Part shown: positions 27,054 to 36,703 of the stretch, piece by piece
Numbering within the stretch: position 1 is the first letter of the stretch
Layout: each line of letters opens with the position of its first letter
Source: Agrobacterium larrymoorei
Lineage (GTDB): Bacteria; Pseudomonadota; Alphaproteobacteria; Rhizobiales; Rhizobiaceae
Reading direction: 5' to 3'
DNA: 64,000 nucleotides
Assembly: GCF_005145045.1 (NCBI RefSeq)
Contig: NZ_CP039691.1
Location: forward strand, 1,438,001 to 1,502,000
Notes under the pieces: generated by a model
What the model saw: only the letters and a program-made list of their open reading frames with translations
What the model was told of the DNA's origin: nothing
The model's database searches: none
Program-made: the position numbers and the translations under genes

Positions 27054-28070
27054 ATGACCGAATCGAAAGCTATGATCCTTGGCTGTAGCGGCCTGACACT
27101 GACCGGGGACGAGATTGCACTGTACAAAGCCGAGCGTCCCTGGGGCTTCATCCTGTTCGGGCGCAACATCGGTGATGCGCAGCAGATTACGGATCTGGTC
27201 GCTGCCATGCGGGACGTGGTGGGGCGGCCTGATGCGCCGGTGCTGATCGATCAGGAGGGTGGGCGCGTTCAGCGTATTCGCCCGCCGCTGCTTCAATCCT
27301 ACCCCAATGCGCAGGCGCTTGGGGAAATCTATCTGAGGGACCGGGAGCAGGGGCTGCGGGCTGCGTGGTTGATGTCGCGCCTTCACGCCTTCGACCTGAT
27401 GAAATTCGGTATCAATGTCGATTGCCTGCCTGTGCTCGATGTGCCGGTGGAAGGCGCGAGCAATGTAATCGGCAACCGGGCCTATGGTTTCGATCCAGAG
27501 CTGGTTTCCGAAATGGGGCAGGCGGCGGCGGATGGCCTGAAGGCTGGCGGCATGCTGCCGGTGATGAAGCATATGCCGGGCCATGGCCGAGGCATGGTGG
27601 ATTCGCATCATGAACTGCCGGTGGTGGATGTGCCGCTGGATGAACTCGATGCGCATGATTTCGTGCCCTTCCGCGCCCTGAACAAAGAGCTGATGGCGAT
27701 GAGCGCGCATCTCGTGTTCAACGCGGTCGATCCCCAACGGCCAGCGACGACTTCCACGAAGGTCATCGATGAGATCATTCGCGGGCGCATCGGTTTCGAC
27801 GGGCTTTTGATGTCGGACGATAGCTCCATGAATGCGCTGAAGGGCACGCTTGGTGAACGCGCGGCCAATATTGTTGCTGGTGGTTGCGATATAGTCTTGC
27901 ATTGCAATGGCGTGATGAGTGAAATGCTGGAGGTCGTGAAGGAAGTTCCTGTTCTTTCCGGCAGGTCTCTGGAGCGTGCGAAGGCAGTCGAGGCAGGTTT
28001 TCCATCTGCCGATGGTGCCGATGAGGTGGCTCTGAGAGAAGAATTCAACGCCATGCTGGCGGTTGCCTGA
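27054..28070 (+). CDS. nagZ: Beta-N-acetylglucosaminidase NagZ
   Basis: A 338-residue family 3 glycoside hydrolase that removes GlcNAc from GlcNAc-anhydroMurNAc peptides during cytosolic peptidoglycan recycling. The NagZ signature KHMPGHGRG (catalytic loop His) is present, with LIDQEGGRVQRI (the DQEGG segment), the GNRAYGFDPE segment and the nucleophile Asp in LLMSDDSSM. No signal peptide is seen, in line with a cytosolic enzyme. ATG 27054 has AGGA eight bases upstream. It opens a string with scpA and scpB (gap 47 bp). Confidence 0.95.
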   Translation: MTESKAMILGCSGLTLTGDEIALYKAERPWGFILFGRNIGDAQQITDLVAAMRDVVGRPDAPVLIDQEGGRVQRIRPPLLQSYPNAQALGEIYLRDREQGLRAAWLMSRLHAFDLMKFGINVDCLPVLDVPVEGASNVIGNRAYGFDPELVSEMGQAAADGLKAGGMLPVMKHMPGHGRGMVDSHHELPVVDVPLDELDAHDFVPFRALNKELMAMSAHLVFNAVDPQRPATTSTKVIDEIIRGRIGFDGLLMSDDSSMNALKGTLGERAANIVAGGCDIVLHCNGVMSEMLEVVKEVPVLSGRSLERAKAVEAGFPSADGADEVALREEFNAMLAVA

Positions 28071-28117
28071 CGCGCAGCCGGGCAGGGCTTTTTAGAGCAG
28101 CCCCGGCGGACGAGGAT

Positions 28118-28963
28118 ATGGCAGCAGATAAATCGCGCGGCAGCGCGCCGATGGACAAACTCTGGCAGGATGTGACGCCGGAGCGGGCCACCGGAGAGGC
28201 GGCATTGATGATCGACGTGGCGGGCTTCGAAGGCCCGCTCGATCTTTTGCTGCATCTGGCCCGCGTCCAGAAGGTCGATCTTTCCCGCATTTCAGTGCTG
28301 GCGCTGGCCGAGCAATATTTGCAATTCGTGGAAAGCGCGCGCCGTGTGCGCATAGAGCTCGCTGCCGATTATCTGGTGATGGCGGCCTGGCTTGCCTTTC
28401 TCAAATCCAAGCTCCTCATTCCGCAGCAAAGCAAGGATGAGGGGCCGAGCGGCGAGGAAATGGCCGCAACGCTGGCCTTCCGGCTAAAGCGGCTGGAAGC
28501 GATGCGCGATGCTGCCGAGAAGCTGATGGGCCGCAACCAGCTTGGGCGCGATGTCTTCGCCCGCGGTGCGCCGGAGCATATTCCCCACCGCAGCCGCTCC
28601 GCTTTCGATGCCAGCCTTTATGATCTCCTGAGCGCCTACGCGACCCTTCGCCAAAGACAGGCGATTACCCAGGTCACGATCGAGAAACGGCAGGTCTGGT
28701 CGCTTGTCGAGGCGCGCGAGTTGCTGAGTTCGATGCTGGGCGATATTGGTGAGTGGACCGAACTCGACAGCTATCTGCTGCAATATGTGCCGGAGCCTTC
28801 CATGCGCGCCACGGCCATTGCCAGCGCCTTTGCCGCCTCGCTGGAGTTGGTGCGCGAAGGCTCGCTGGAAATCCGCCAGGACGGCGCGTTTCAACCCATT
28901 TTCATGCGGAAGGGTGCGGGCAGGGTGCCCCGCGCTTCCGAAAGGACCGATGATGCCGAGTGA
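28118..28963 (+). CDS. scpA: Segregation and condensation protein A
   Basis: A 281-residue kleisin that bridges the SMC heads and, with ScpB, forms the chromosome-condensing complex. The recognisable core starts FEGPLDLLLHLARVQKVDLSRI, followed by LADYLVMAAWLAFLKSKLLIP and a C-terminal winged-helix part. The extended N-terminus (about 30 residues) is common in rhizobial ScpA. ATG 28118 has GAGGA almost touching it; an ATG at 28151 is an alternative start. Its end overlaps scpB by 11 bases, implying coupled translation. SMC is encoded elsewhere. Confidence 0.93.
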   Translation: MAADKSRGSAPMDKLWQDVTPERATGEAALMIDVAGFEGPLDLLLHLARVQKVDLSRISVLALAEQYLQFVESARRVRIELAADYLVMAAWLAFLKSKLLIPQQSKDEGPSGEEMAATLAFRLKRLEAMRDAAEKLMGRNQLGRDVFARGAPEHIPHRSRSAFDASLYDLLSAYATLRQRQAITQVTIEKRQVWSLVEARELLSSMLGDIGEWTELDSYLLQYVPEPSMRATAIASAFAASLELVREGSLEIRQDGAFQPIFMRKGAGRVPRASERTDDAE

Positions 28964-29684
28964 TGCGGATATGGAAAGCGAAGTCGCCGGAATGACTGAG
29001 CAGGAGGGTGAGGGCACGGTTGCGCAGCGCCTTGCGAAAGAGGCCGAACGCATTGCTGAGGCTCTGGTCTTTGCCTCTGCGCAGCCGGTTTCCGAGGCCT
29101 TTATCGCCGAGCGTATCCCGAAGGGCATCGACGTTGCGGCGCTGATGTGGAAGCTGAAGCTTGCCTACAACACGCGTGGCGTCAATCTCGTGCAAGTGGG
29201 CGGGAACTGGGCGTTCCGCACAGCGGGCGATCTTTCTTTCGTCATCCATACTGAGGAGAAGGAGCCGAGAAAGCTTTCGCGCGCGGCTCTGGAAGTGCTT
29301 GCTATCATCGCCTACCACCAGCCAGTCACGCGTGCCGAAATCGAGGATATTCGCGGCGTGCAGACCTCGCGCGGCACGCTGGATGTGCTGATGGAAGCAG
29401 GCTGGGTGCGCTTTCGCGGACGCCGCCGGACGCCGGGGCGGCCCGTCACGCTTGGAACGACGGTGGAGTTTCTCGACCATTTCGGCCTTGAGGAGCTTCG
29501 TGATCTGCCGGGTCTCGATGAATTGAAGGGGGCCGGTTTGCTCTCTGGGCGCATTCCGCCCAATTTCGGTATCCCTATCCCTTCCATGAGCGATGACCTG
29601 ACCGAGGATGAAGACCCGATCACCCAGCTCGATCTTGAAGAACTGGGACTTCTCGCGCCAAGTGGTGGCGATGCAGATGATTGA
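28953..29684 (+). CDS. scpB: Segregation and condensation protein B
   Basis: A 243-residue partner of ScpA in the SMC complex, with two winged-helix domains. Diagnostic segments: RIAEALVFASAQPVSEAFIA, LSRAALEVLAIIAYHQPVTRAEIE, RGV-TSRGTLDVLMEAGWVRFRGRR and GRPVTLGTTVEFLDHFGL. ATG 28953 (with ATG 28950 directly before) follows AAAGGA; the frame stays open further upstream, but that part is scpA read in another frame. The acidic tail of about 50 residues is variable in the family. Followed by tatA. Confidence 0.95.
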   Translation: MPSDADMESEVAGMTEQEGEGTVAQRLAKEAERIAEALVFASAQPVSEAFIAERIPKGIDVAALMWKLKLAYNTRGVNLVQVGGNWAFRTAGDLSFVIHTEEKEPRKLSRAALEVLAIIAYHQPVTRAEIEDIRGVQTSRGTLDVLMEAGWVRFRGRRRTPGRPVTLGTTVEFLDHFGLEELRDLPGLDELKGAGLLSGRIPPNFGIPIPSMSDDLTEDEDPITQLDLEELGLLAPSGGDADD

Positions 29685-29843
29685 TTTTATTATGACGGCG
29701 GGATGATCACGCAGTTGTGTGGCAATACAGTTGCGACAGGACGCCTGTCCTTCGCTTCCTTTGTTGAATAGCCATTTTGTTGTTTGAAAAAGCCCGGCAA
29801 ACGTCTTACATCGATTCAAAGCAAAATTCAGGGAGTTTGCGTT

Positions 29844-30056
29844 ATGGGTTCTTTTAGTGTGTGGCACTGGCTGATCGTTCTGGTGATCGTGCTCGTCCTC
29901 TTCGGTCGCGGCAAGATTCCGGAATTGATGGGCGACGTTGCGAAGGGCATCAAGAGCTTCAAGAAGGGCATGGCCGACGAAGACAACACGCCGCCTCCGG
30001 CAGACACCACCGTCAATGCAAAGACGGTCGACCATAAGGCTGACGAGATCAAGTAA
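29844..30056 (+). CDS. tatA: Sec-independent translocase subunit TatA
   Basis: A 70-residue pore-forming subunit of the twin-arginine translocon that exports folded proteins. It has a short N-terminal membrane helix ([16 protein letters not shown]), the hinge [10 protein letters not shown], then an amphipathic helix ([14 protein letters not shown]) and a polar tail. ATG 29844 has GGGAG upstream; an in-frame ATG at 29784 would put 20 charged residues before the helix and is rejected. First gene of tatABC, 58 bp before tatB. Confidence 0.97.
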   Translation: MGSFSVWHWLIVLVIVLVLFGRGKIPELMGDVAKGIKSFKKGMADEDNTPPPADTTVNAKTVDHKADEIK

Positions 30057-30117
30057 TTGATTTCGCCTCGCGGCTTGAGGATCAGGGCGCGTTTTTGCGC
30101 GTGTCGGGAGCTTTGTG

Positions 30118-30957
30118 ATGTTTGATATCGGCTGGAGCGAGTTGCTGGTGATCGCGATCGTGTTGATCGTGGTCGTTGGCCCGAAGGACTTGCCGCCAAT
30201 GATCCGTGCCTTCGGTAAGACGATGGCCGGTTTCCGCAAGATGGCCGGGGATTTCCGCGCTCAGTTCGATGAAGCCTTGAAAGAGGCTGACATGGACGAT
30301 GTGCGCCAGACGATTTCGGACGTGCGCAATCTCAACCCCACCAATTCGCTGCGCGATGCGATGAATCCATTGCGCCAGCTTGGCAACGACATCCGCACAG
30401 ATTTGCAAAAGGCGGCAACCCTGCCTTCAGGCCCGGCCACCAGCGTCCCGGTTGATGCACCTGCCGTCAGCCTTTCCGATCCGGAAATGAAGCTGCCGGA
30501 TACGCCACCCCCCGGCGTTTCTCCCGCACCCGCCACCTCCGCGCCAGCGTCAGCATCTGCTGTCGTTGCTGAGGCTGCGCCTGCGGAAAAGCCGAAGCGT
30601 GCCCCTAAAGTCGCCAAGACCGCGCAGGAAGTGGAAGCCGAAACGGTTGCCGCCAAGCCTAAGCGCGCGCCTCGCACCATTGCTGCAAAGCCGGATGCAA
30701 AGACGCCGAAGCCGACATCGATTGCGGAGATGGCGGCGGAGCCTGCGATAACGCCAGCGCTGACTGAAGTGGCGGCCAGGGCGGCACGCTCGCGGACTGT
30801 GAAGGCTGCCGGTTCCGAAAAGGTGGCCGTAACGGCCAGCGCTCCGGTAAAAAAGACCCCGGCAAAGAAGGCCGTGAATGTCGCGACCGAGGTCGCTTCC
30901 GCGCCCGCGCCGGTGAAAAAAGCAAAGACGGCCAAGGCCAAGAAGGATGACGCATGA
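30118..30957 (+). CDS. tatB: Sec-independent translocase subunit TatB
   Basis: A 279-residue TatB, which with TatC forms the receptor for twin-arginine signal peptides. The start MFDIGWSELLVIAIVLIVVV is diagnostic, followed by GPKDLPPMIRAFGKTMAGFRKMAGDFRAQF and a very long Ala/Pro/Lys-rich cytoplasmic tail (residues about 100-279), longer than in E. coli (171 residues) but usual in rhizobia. A GTG directly before the ATG could also start. The stop overlaps the tatC ATG in ATGA, so the two are coupled. Confidence 0.96.
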   Translation: MFDIGWSELLVIAIVLIVVVGPKDLPPMIRAFGKTMAGFRKMAGDFRAQFDEALKEADMDDVRQTISDVRNLNPTNSLRDAMNPLRQLGNDIRTDLQKAATLPSGPATSVPVDAPAVSLSDPEMKLPDTPPPGVSPAPATSAPASASAVVAEAAPAEKPKRAPKVAKTAQEVEAETVAAKPKRAPRTIAAKPDAKTPKPTSIAEMAAEPAITPALTEVAARAARSRTVKAAGSEKVAVTASAPVKKTPAKKAVNVATEVASAPAPVKKAKTAKAKKDDA

Positions 30958-31766
30958 GTGGGGAAACCGAGGATAAGCCGCAGCCGCTTATCGAACACCT
31001 CATGGAGCTGCGCACACGGCTGATCTGGTCGCTCGGTGCGTTTTTTGTGGCCTTTCTGGGTTGCTTTGCCGTCGCAAAGCATCTCTTCAATCTGCTGGTC
31101 ATTCCCTATAAGTGGGCCGTGATGTGGGCCGGGCTCGATGTTGCGAAGTCCTCGCTCATCTACACCGCGCCGCAGGAATTCTTCTTCACGCAGATCAAGG
31201 TCGCGATGTTCGGCGCCATGGTCATCTCCTTTCCAGTGGTGGCGTCGCAGCTTTACAAGTTCGTGGCGCCCGGCCTCTACAAGAACGAGCGTGCGGCGTT
31301 TCTGCCGTTTCTGATCGCGTCTCCGCTGCTGTTTCTGCTTGGCGGGGCGCTGGTCTATTTCTTCTTCACGCCCATGGTCATGTGGTTCTTTCTGGCTATG
31401 CAGCAGCTGCCCGAGGATGGAGAAGTTGCGATTTCGCTGATGCCGAAAGTGTCGGAATATCTCAGCCTCATCATGACGCTGGTTCTTTCCTTCGGTCTAG
31501 TGTTTCAGCTGCCGGTCGTCACCACGCTTCTGGCGCGCGTCGGTCTGCTGACCAGCGACTGGCTGCGCGAGAAGCGGAAATTTGCGATCGTTGCTGCCTT
31601 CATCGTGGCCGCCGTTCTCACGCCGCCCGATCCCATGTCCCAGATCGGTCTTGCCTTGCCGGCGATCCTTCTCTACGAGGTTTCGATATATATGGCTCGA
31701 CTCGTGGAGAAGAAGCGCGCTGCCGAAAACGCAGGCCGGGAGCTTGATGGTCCCGAAGAGGTCTGA
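30954..31766 (+). CDS. tatC: Sec-independent translocase subunit TatC
   Basis: A 270-residue, six-helix inner-membrane protein that recognises the twin-arginine signal. The N-terminal PLIEHLMELRTRLIWSL carries the conserved EHLxELRxR cytoplasmic motif; helices follow through LTPPDPMSQIGLALPAILLYEVSIY, the family's C-terminal signature. A charged tail of about 25 residues ends the protein. Last gene of the tat operon; a terminator follows at 31792. Confidence 0.97.
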   Translation: MSGETEDKPQPLIEHLMELRTRLIWSLGAFFVAFLGCFAVAKHLFNLLVIPYKWAVMWAGLDVAKSSLIYTAPQEFFFTQIKVAMFGAMVISFPVVASQLYKFVAPGLYKNERAAFLPFLIASPLLFLLGGALVYFFFTPMVMWFFLAMQQLPEDGEVAISLMPKVSEYLSLIMTLVLSFGLVFQLPVVTTLLARVGLLTSDWLREKRKFAIVAAFIVAAVLTPPDPMSQIGLALPAILLYEVSIYMARLVEKKRAAENAGRELDGPEEV

Positions 31767-31791
31767 CGGTTTCCGCCAGCCATTTCTCCAG

Positions 31792-31823
31792 ACGCCGGGC
31801 CATTCGTCCCGGCGTTTTGTTTT
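31792..31823 (+). terminator. Terminator of the tat operon
   Basis: ACGCCGGG pairs with CCCGGCGT across a short loop, followed by TTTGTTTTT. It lies about 25 bp after tatC and 40 bp before serS. Confidence 0.8.
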
Positions 31824-31862
31824 TCAACAGGCAAAAACGCTAAAACTCGGTCTGGAACCACG

Positions 31863-33143
31863 ATGCACGATATTAAATGGATACGCGAAAACCCTGAAGC
31901 TTTCGACGCAGGCCTTGCACGGCGCAATGTCGAGCCTCAGTCCGCAAGCCTGATTGCGCTTGACGAAAGGCGCCGTTCCGTCATCCAGACCCTGCAGGAC
32001 ATGCAGTCCCGCCGCAACGCTGCCTCCAAGGAAATTGGCGCGGCGATGGCGCAGAAGAACGCGGAGCTGGCTGAAAAGCTGAAGGCCGAGGTTGCCGACA
32101 TCAAGGACAGCATGCCGAAGCTGGAAGAAGAGGATCGCCAGGTTACGAGCGAACTCAACGACGCGCTGTCGCGTATTCCCAACATTCCGCTGGACGATGT
32201 GCCGCTGGGTGAGGATGAGAAGGACAATGTGGTTGCCCGCATCGTCGGCCAGAAGCCCGGCTGGAACCATGAAGCCAAGGAGCACTTCGAAATTGGCGAA
32301 GCGCTTGGCTACATGGATTTCGACCGTGCGGCAAAGCTCTCCGGCTCGCGCTTTACCGTTTTGACCAGCCAGCTCGCACGTCTCGAGCGTGCGCTTGGCC
32401 AGTTCATGATCGACCTGCACACCAGCGAGCATGGTTACACTGAAGTCTCTTCGCCGCTGATGGTGCGTGATGAGGCGATGTTCGGCACGGGCCAGTTGCC
32501 GAAGTTTTCGGAAGATCTGTTCAAGACGACGGATGGCCGCTGGCTGATCCCGACTGCGGAAGTGACGCTGACGAACCTCGTATCGGGTGAAATTCTCGAT
32601 CAGGAAAAGCTGCCGCTGCGCTTCACCGCGCTGACGCCATCCTTCCGTTCGGAGGCGGGCTCTGCCGGTCGCGATACGCGCGGCATGCTGCGCCAGCATC
32701 AGTTCTGGAAATGCGAACTGGTGTCGATCACGGATGCGGAAAGCTCCATCGAGGAACATGAGCGGATGACGGCCTGTGCCGAAGAAGTGCTGAAGCGCCT
32801 TGGCCTGCACTTCCGCACCATGACGCTCTGCACTGGCGATATGGGCTTTGGTGCGCGCAAGACCTATGACCTTGAAGTATGGCTACCGGGCCAGAACACC
32901 TTCCGCGAAATCTCGTCCTGCTCCGTCTGCGGTGATTTCCAGGCACGCCGTATGGACGCCCGCTACCGCGGCAAGGGCGAGAAGGCGACGAAGTTCGTCC
33001 ACACTCTCAACGGTTCCGGCACGGCTGTCGGGCGCTGCCTGATCGCGGTTCTGGAGAACTATCTGAACGAGGACGGCTCGGTTACTGTCCCTGACGTGTT
33101 GCTGCCATACATGGGTGGTTTGAAAAGGATCGAGAAGGCTTGA
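31863..33143 (+). CDS. serS: Seryl-tRNA synthetase
   Basis: A 426-residue class II synthetase that charges tRNA-Ser and, where used, tRNA-Sec. Residues 1-105 form the long antiparallel coiled coil that grips the tRNA ([19 protein letters not shown] onward). The catalytic core shows motif 2 ([21 protein letters not shown]) and motif 3 ([18 protein letters not shown]). ATG 31863 opens [18 protein letters not shown] as in other rhizobia. Length is normal. A palindromic repeat follows the stop codon almost directly. Confidence 0.98.
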   Translation: MHDIKWIRENPEAFDAGLARRNVEPQSASLIALDERRRSVIQTLQDMQSRRNAASKEIGAAMAQKNAELAEKLKAEVADIKDSMPKLEEEDRQVTSELNDALSRIPNIPLDDVPLGEDEKDNVVARIVGQKPGWNHEAKEHFEIGEALGYMDFDRAAKLSGSRFTVLTSQLARLERALGQFMIDLHTSEHGYTEVSSPLMVRDEAMFGTGQLPKFSEDLFKTTDGRWLIPTAEVTLTNLVSGEILDQEKLPLRFTALTPSFRSEAGSAGRDTRGMLRQHQFWKCELVSITDAESSIEEHERMTACAEEVLKRLGLHFRTMTLCTGDMGFGARKTYDLEVWLPGQNTFREISSCSVCGDFQARRMDARYRGKGEKATKFVHTLNGSGTAVGRCLIAVLENYLNEDGSVTVPDVLLPYMGGLKRIEKA

Positions 33144-33152
33144 TCCAATCGC

Positions 33153-33263
33153 CGTCACCCCGGACTTGATCCTGGGTCCAGTCGCCGCGCGTCTGCGCGG
33201 CGAAAAAGTCTTTGACCTTGCAGACGCAAGGCGCTGGATCCCGCATCAGGTGCGGGATGACGG
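33153..33263. repeat. Long two-hairpin intergenic repeat (RIME-like), copy 1
   Basis: It starts GTCACCCCGGACTTGATCC and ends GGGATGACGG, with a central GCCGCGCGTCTGCGCGGC hairpin and an AAAAAGTCTTTGACC segment. The same order of parts occurs at 57912-58023. Size (about 110 bp) and two outer palindromes fit the rhizobial intergenic mosaic (RIME) type, though that name is by resemblance only. Confidence 0.75.
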
Positions 33264-33327
33264 TGGAGAGGGTTAGGCCTTCCAGAGTGCCAGACCGAGC
33301 GACGAAGAGCTTAATCGGGAGATGTCC

Positions 33328-34104
33328 ATGCGCATATTGCTGACCAATGACGATGGCATTCATGCCGAGGGGCTGGCGGCGCTGGAGCGTATCGCGCGCA
33401 CCCTGTCCGACGATGTGTGGATTGTCGCGCCCGAGACGGACCAGAGTGGGCTCGCCCATTCGCTGACGCTTTCCGAGCCCCTGCGCCTGCGAAAGATTTC
33501 CGACAAGCATTATGCCCTGCGCGGCACGCCGACCGATTGCGTTATCATGGGCATTCGCGAAGTGCTGCCCGGCAAGCCGGATCTGGTGCTTTCGGGTGTC
33601 AATGCTGGTGCCAATATGGCCGATGACGTCACCTATTCGGGCACGATTGCAGGCGCTATCGAAGGCACGCTGCAGGGTGTTCGCTCCTTTGCGCTCAGCC
33701 AGGCCTTTGCCTATACCGGCCATGCCGAGCGCGTCATTCCGTGGGAGGTTGCCGAGGCTTATGCGCCGGACCTCATCCGCAAGCTCAGCGATATCGATTT
33801 GCCGGATGGCACATTCCTTAATCTGAACTTCCCCAACTGCGCACCTAAGGATGTGCAGGGCGTGAGCGTTACGGGGCAGGGCAAGCTGGATTTCGGCCTT
33901 ACGGTGGAAGAGCGTCAGGATGGACGCGGGCTTCCCTATTATTGGCTGCGCTTCGGTGAACGGCTCGGCACCTTCATGGAAGGCACGGATATCCACGCCG
34001 TAAAGCATAACAGGATTTCGGTGACGCCGCTGAAGCTTGACCTGACGGATCACTCGGTGAAGGATCGCATCGCCAAGGCGCTTGGGGCAGGAGTGAACGA
34101 TTGA
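33328..34104 (+). CDS. surE: 5'/3'-nucleotidase SurE
   Basis: A 258-residue metal-dependent phosphatase acting on nucleoside monophosphates, often linked to stationary-phase survival. The opening [16 protein letters not shown] holds the metal Asp-Asp pair; [26 protein letters not shown] holds the conserved serine/asparagine loop. ATG 33328 has GGGAG at seven bases; ATG 33322 is too close. Its stop overlaps the pcm start. The order surE-pcm-LytM protein matches E. coli surE-pcm-nlpD. Confidence 0.96.
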   Translation: MRILLTNDDGIHAEGLAALERIARTLSDDVWIVAPETDQSGLAHSLTLSEPLRLRKISDKHYALRGTPTDCVIMGIREVLPGKPDLVLSGVNAGANMADDVTYSGTIAGAIEGTLQGVRSFALSQAFAYTGHAERVIPWEVAEAYAPDLIRKLSDIDLPDGTFLNLNFPNCAPKDVQGVSVTGQGKLDFGLTVEERQDGRGLPYYWLRFGERLGTFMEGTDIHAVKHNRISVTPLKLDLTDHSVKDRIAKALGAGVND

Positions 34105-34754
34105 AATCTGCGATGGTGGAGAAAGAGGGTTTTGCTGCCCTTGTGCTGAGGCTGCGGGCCGAAGGTATTTCCGATCTCGACCTTCTGACGGCGGTCGAGC
34201 AGACGCCGCGCTCGCTTTTTGCGCCAGCGCAATTTGCCGCCGATGCCTATTCCAGCCGCACCATTCCCATCGAATGCGGTGCCTTCATGGAAGGTGCTGC
34301 CATGGCGGTGAAGATCATCGCCCGCCTTCAGGTGAAGCCCGGCCAGCGCGTGCTGGAAATCGGCACTGGCAGCGGCTTCATGACGGCTGTACTGGGACGT
34401 CGCGCAGAGCGCGTGGTTTCCGTAGACCGGTATAAAACGCTGGTTCAGGCTGCGCAGAACCGCATGGACGATCTGAGTATTCGCAATGTGGTGATTCGCC
34501 AGGCGGATGGATCGAACGGTCTGGTGGGCGAGGGAACCTTCGACCGCATTCTTTCTACTGCCGCTTTCACGGCCATGCCGCGTTTCTTTACCGAGCAGAT
34601 CGTATCGGGTGGAATGATGATTGCGCCGATCATTCTGGAAGACGGGCGTTGCGTGATGACACGCTTTTCAAAGACCGGCAGCCGTTTCGAACGGGAAGAG
34701 ATGTTCGAGACCCCCTATTTGCCGCTGGAACCGCATATTGCGAGCTACCTGTAG
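34101..34754 (+). CDS. pcm: Protein-L-isoaspartate O-methyltransferase
   Basis: A 217-residue SAM-dependent enzyme that repairs isoaspartyl residues in aged proteins. Evidence: [25 protein letters not shown] near the start, the SAM loop [16 protein letters not shown] (motif I) and [17 protein letters not shown] after it, and SGGMMIAPI near the end. The TTG at 34101 follows CAGGAG and overlaps the surE stop; ATG 34113 is an alternative start without its own site. A weak hairpin (34763-34787) follows the stop. Confidence 0.93.
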   Translation: MKSAMVEKEGFAALVLRLRAEGISDLDLLTAVEQTPRSLFAPAQFAADAYSSRTIPIECGAFMEGAAMAVKIIARLQVKPGQRVLEIGTGSGFMTAVLGRRAERVVSVDRYKTLVQAAQNRMDDLSIRNVVIRQADGSNGLVGEGTFDRILSTAAFTAMPRFFTEQIVSGGMMIAPIILEDGRCVMTRFSKTGSRFEREEMFETPYLPLEPHIASYL

Positions 34755-35046
34755 CAAAATGAAAATCCGATCAACTTTTTCGGATTTCAATTCATCATCT
34801 TCAAGTTGTTGATTTTAATTGTTTTTGCTGCGCGCCGCGCAGCATTTGCGGCTTTTTGCGGGCTGCTCATGGTTATTGAATCGTCAAAAAACATTCGAAG
34901 GGCTTAACGTTTTAACGGCGTGGTAACACTAACGCGCTTTAATCATCTCCATCGACGCATGGTGTTTCTGATCAGAAGAGGGCCTTGCGAAAGTTGTTCA
35001 GCCGGATCGGTTCCGATGCGGCGTTTGCGTCAGTGTAGATCGAGTC

Positions 35047-36651
35047 ATGCGTATGAGTCATTCGCCTAAAATCGGAAAATCAATCGCAAAGATGTTCGCA
35101 GCGGCAATGCTGGCAAGCGTCGCGACGGGATGTAGCTCGGACGCAACGCGCTTCAGCGGCCTCTTCTCCAGTGGTCCGGATCAGATGACAACCGCATCCA
35201 TTCCAGCTCGAAACGGTGCAGGCGCTTATGGCCAGGCACCCGTCCCGCAAGGGGATATGAATGGTGGCGGTTATGCATCGGCTCCGCAGGGCGGCTATGC
35301 GAACCAGAACCAGGCTATGAACCAGCCGTACCCCGCGTCCAATGGCGGTTATGGCTCCGTTCAGCCTTCCACGGCACGTGCGGCATCGTCTTCCGCTCCG
35401 GTTCAGCGGGCCGAGCTTTCGGCTCCGTCGCCATCGGCGCCGCGTGATCCCGCCACCCGCCGTGAGGCTATGGCGCAGCCAATGCCAGCGGCAAGCAGCA
35501 ATCAGGCGCCGTCCATGGCATCTGCCCGCGTCCAGAACAATGCGGCTGCGGACAATCTTTCTACCGGCACGGTAAAGCGTGACAATAATGGCTGGCACAC
35601 GGAAGGTGCTTCCTCCGTTACGCTGAATTCGGGCGAAACCATCGCGACGCTTTCCCGTCGTTACGGCGTGCCGGAAAAGGCGCTTCTGGAGGCGAACGGC
35701 CTCTCCAGCGCATCCGCTGCTCGCCCCGGCCAGTCCATCGTCATTCCACGCTTTGGCCAGTCGCGTAACGCTGCCCGTGCAGCGTCTGGCAATATCGATC
35801 TGAGCAAGAACAACAACGGTCCTGCTCCGGCTCGTGGTCCTGAACAGAATGTCGCCGTTCTGCCAACGCAGACGGCAGCGCGTGACAAGGTTTCGGCTGA
35901 AAACGGCAAGCTGACGCCTCCCGGCGGAAAGCCGCTGCCTCCGAGCGGTGGTTACAAAGTGCAGTCCGGTGACAGCCTTGCCAAGATCGCGCGTGACAAC
36001 GGTGTTTCGGTTGCAGACCTGAAGGCTGCAAACAACATCACCGACGGTAACATCCGCATCGGCCAGACGCTGACCATTCCGGGTGCCGGAACGGACGGTA
36101 TCAAGACGGCTTCGGTCAAGCCGCGTGAAGTGACGGCACAGCCTGCCGCTGCAAAGCCGGTGGAAACGCCAGCCGTTGCAAAGGCCGAAGTGCCGAAGGC
36201 TCCTGCTGCGGAAGCAAGCGTCAGCGATGTCGAGAAGAAGTCCGACGTGGCTTCGATTGCGCCAGAATCCACCGGTATCGGCAAATATCGCTGGCCAGTC
36301 CGCGGTGCGGTCATCTCCGGCTTCGGTGAAAATGTCGACGGCAACCGCAATGACGGCATCAACATCTCCGTGCCGGAAGGCACGCCGATCAAGGCCGCCG
36401 AAAACGGTGTCGTCATCTATGCCGGCAATGGTTTGAAGCAGCTTGGCAACACGGTTCTCGTTCGTCACGACGACGGCAAGGTCACGGTTTACGGCAACGC
36501 CGCAAATCTGGATGTCCAGCGCGGCCAGAAGGTGCAGCGCGGTCAGACCATCGCAACCTCGGGCATGACCGGCAGCGCCAAGCGTCCGCAGGTTCACTTC
36601 GAAGTCCGCAAGGATGCGACGCCTGTGAACCCATCCTCTTTCCTTGAATAG
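35047..36651 (+). CDS. nlpD: NlpD-like lipoprotein with two LysM domains and a degenerate LytM domain
   Basis: A 534-residue envelope lipoprotein: signal with lipobox SVATGC (Cys near residue 29), a low-complexity stretch, LysM 1 (SVTLNSGETIATLSRRYGV), LysM 2 (GYKVQSGDSLAKIARDNGV) and a C-terminal M23/LytM domain (from about residue 415). The LytM zinc ligands are missing: NDGINI replaces HxxxD, YGNAAN replaces the YGH loop, and QVHFE keeps only the last His. So it should not cut peptidoglycan but activate amidases, like NlpD/EnvC. Position after surE-pcm, as in E. coli, supports the NlpD name. No rpoS follows. Confidence 0.88.
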   Translation: MRMSHSPKIGKSIAKMFAAAMLASVATGCSSDATRFSGLFSSGPDQMTTASIPARNGAGAYGQAPVPQGDMNGGGYASAPQGGYANQNQAMNQPYPASNGGYGSVQPSTARAASSSAPVQRAELSAPSPSAPRDPATRREAMAQPMPAASSNQAPSMASARVQNNAAADNLSTGTVKRDNNGWHTEGASSVTLNSGETIATLSRRYGVPEKALLEANGLSSASAARPGQSIVIPRFGQSRNAARAASGNIDLSKNNNGPAPARGPEQNVAVLPTQTAARDKVSAENGKLTPPGGKPLPPSGGYKVQSGDSLAKIARDNGVSVADLKAANNITDGNIRIGQTLTIPGAGTDGIKTASVKPREVTAQPAAAKPVETPAVAKAEVPKAPAAEASVSDVEKKSDVASIAPESTGIGKYRWPVRGAVISGFGENVDGNRNDGINISVPEGTPIKAAENGVVIYAGNGLKQLGNTVLVRHDDGKVTVYGNAANLDVQRGQKVQRGQTIATSGMTGSAKRPQVHFEVRKDATPVNPSSFLE

Positions 36652-36673
36652 TGTATTGCGTATCAAGGGTTGG

Positions 36674-36703
36674 AAAAGCCGGGTCGAAGGACCCGGCTTT
36701 TTC
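36674..36703. terminator. Bidirectional terminator between nlpD and mobB
   Basis: GCCGGGT (36678-36684) and ACCCGGC (36691-36697) are flanked by AAAA on the left and TTTTT on the right, serving both convergent genes. Confidence 0.88.
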
